Source: Streptomyces coeruleorubidus
GTDB taxonomy: Bacteria > Actinomycetota > Actinomycetes > Streptomycetales > Streptomycetaceae
Direction of reading: 5' to 3'
DNA: 64,000 nt
Assembly (NCBI RefSeq): GCF_008705135.1
Contig: NZ_CP023694.1
Location: 2,418,001-2,482,000 of the forward strand
Every line of letters starts with the position of its first letter. The first letter of the stretch is position 1. The notes beneath the pieces were generated by a model. That model made no database searches. It saw only the letters and a list, made by a program, of their open reading frames with translations, and had not been told where the DNA came from. The position numbers and the translations under genes were made by a program. Positions 63,275 to 64,000 of the stretch are shown here, piece by piece.

Positions 63275-64000
63275 ATGACCGAGACGACCAAGACCCCCGC
63301 CCCGGACGCCATGCCCACCCCGCCCGCACTCCGCGGCCTCATACCGCTGCCCGCGGCCGCCGCCCGCGCCCTCCTGCTCGCCGGCGGCATCGCCACCGCG
63401 GCCTCCGCGTTCCTCGCCTGGACCTGGACCGACGAGTTCCCCGGCGACCTCACCTTCAACGGCTACCCCGGCGGCCTTCAGTGGCTCACCTTCACCGCCG
63501 GCGTCCTCACCGCACTGTTCGCGCTCGCCTCCTACGGCGTCCGCGGCCTCGGCTGGCTGCTGCCCGCCCGCAACAACGCACCCCTCGTGCTCACCGCACT
63601 CGGCGGCTTCACCGTCACCTGGTTCACCGTCATCGCCATCAGCGTCGAACTCGGCGGAGTAGTCAACCTCGAACCCGGCGGCTGGATCGCGGCCATCGCC
63701 TCCCTCCTGCCCGTCCTCGGCGCCTTCGCCCTCCCGCAGGAGCGAACCGCCGCCGACGGCACCAAGGAGACCCTCAAGGCCTACATCGCCAAGCCCGACC
63801 GCATCCCCGCACCCCAGGCCACCAGCGGCTGGGTCCAGCGGGCCGTGATCACCGCCGTCACCATCATCGGCCTCGGCGTCTTCACCTACGGCATCGACAC
63901 CGAGTACGGCCAACTCTTCGTCGGCTACCTCTTCGTCGTCACCTTCGCCATGTGGGCCATCCACACCGCCGGCCTGCTCGACCGCTTCTCCGCACTGGTC
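63275..64000 (+). CDS. livM: Branched-chain amino acid ABC transporter permease LivM, partial
   Basis: At least 242 codons from ATG 63275; it runs off the window. The start follows the livH stop by 4 bp. An N-terminal extension of about 150 residues has four hydrophobic segments before a linker (RTAADGTKETLKAYIAKPDRI) and the LivM core, which is only beginning at the edge. The extension is longer than in E. coli but usual in streptomycetes. Confidence 0.9.
   Translation, partial: MTETTKTPAPDAMPTPPALRGLIPLPAAAARALLLAGGIATAASAFLAWTWTDEFPGDLTFNGYPGGLQWLTFTAGVLTALFALASYGVRGLGWLLPARNNAPLVLTALGGFTVTWFTVIAISVELGGVVNLEPGGWIAAIASLLPVLGAFALPQERTAADGTKETLKAYIAKPDRIPAPQATSGWVQRAVITAVTIIGLGVFTYGIDTEYGQLFVGYLFVVTFAMWAIHTAGLLDRFSALV

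Overview
The window is a high-GC (about 70 percent or more) actinobacterial chromosome segment, almost certainly Streptomyces. The evidence is the codon bias, frequent GTG and TTG starts, Streptomyces-type families (DUF397, DUF574 methyltransferase, DUF5753-type XRE regulator, DUF6343, the 44-residue SPW_0924-type peptide) and a gene order (uvrB, ogt, gltD, rpsA, hrpB, polA, liv) that from memory resembles the S. coelicolor core around SCO1963 to SCO2010. No rRNA, tRNA, CRISPR array, transposase, prophage or biosynthetic cluster was seen. This is mostly core chromosome.

Layout. 1-5 kb: two TerD-family genes (one cut by the window edge), uvrB, an MHYT sensor and a secreted glycerophosphodiesterase. 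5.4-13.2 kb: ogt, a VOC protein, a psuG/PfkB-kinase pair, a methyltransferase, corA, a CBS protein, a uridine-kinase-like protein with a degenerate P-loop, and a DUF2293 protein. 13.5-17.7 kb: a DUF1772 membrane protein, an orphan gltD, and a divergent AhpD/MocR pair. 17.7-21 kb: a regulatory module of DUF574 methyltransferase, DUF397, XRE regulator and a divergent ATP-binding protein, with palindromes between. 21.3-31.6 kb: an ABC exporter, DUF899, an amidohydrolase, an EEP phosphatase, a methyltransferase, a FUSC transporter, a nucleotidyltransferase, a Rid protein and a gamma-carbonic-anhydrase-like protein. 31.6-34.6 kb: an NCS1 transporter and Asp/Glu-hydantoin racemase operon, divergent from a GntR regulator across a perfect 16-bp palindrome. 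34.6-41.4 kb: a family-5 UDG, an MFS/ArsR pair, an S4 protein, DoxX, a kinase-like protein, a methyltransferase, DUF6343, and a frameshifted TPR gene. 41.4-49.7 kb: coaE, PAC2, rpsA, a methyltransferase, hrpB, DUF3068 and a 44-aa peptide. 49.8-53.3 kb: a secreted transglycosylase, DUF4184, and a hypothetical protein. 53.4-64 kb: polA, an FdhF/YdeP-type oxidoreductase, a thioesterase, a serine protease, and the liv branched-chain amino-acid ABC transporter running off the right edge.

How genes work together. DNA repair recurs (uvrB, ogt, UDG, polA) but as separate core genes, not one operon. Clear operons or pairs are psuG with the kinase (4-bp overlap), XRE with DUF397 (stop abuts start), NCS1 with racemase (5-bp gap), ArsR with MFS (4-bp overlap), Rid with the carbonic-anhydrase-like gene, the late methyltransferase with hrpB, and the liv genes.

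The most unusual feature is the number of short tandem repeat arrays: nine in 64 kb, each with its own unit. Five are mainly intergenic (8, 17, 20, 36 and about 40 bp units). Four lie inside genes, mostly with units divisible by three (15, 21, 36 and 42 bp), and encode low-complexity repeats. A homopolymer frameshift in the TPR gene, perfect palindromic operators, and a textbook rpsA promoter with a long leader are the other points to check.
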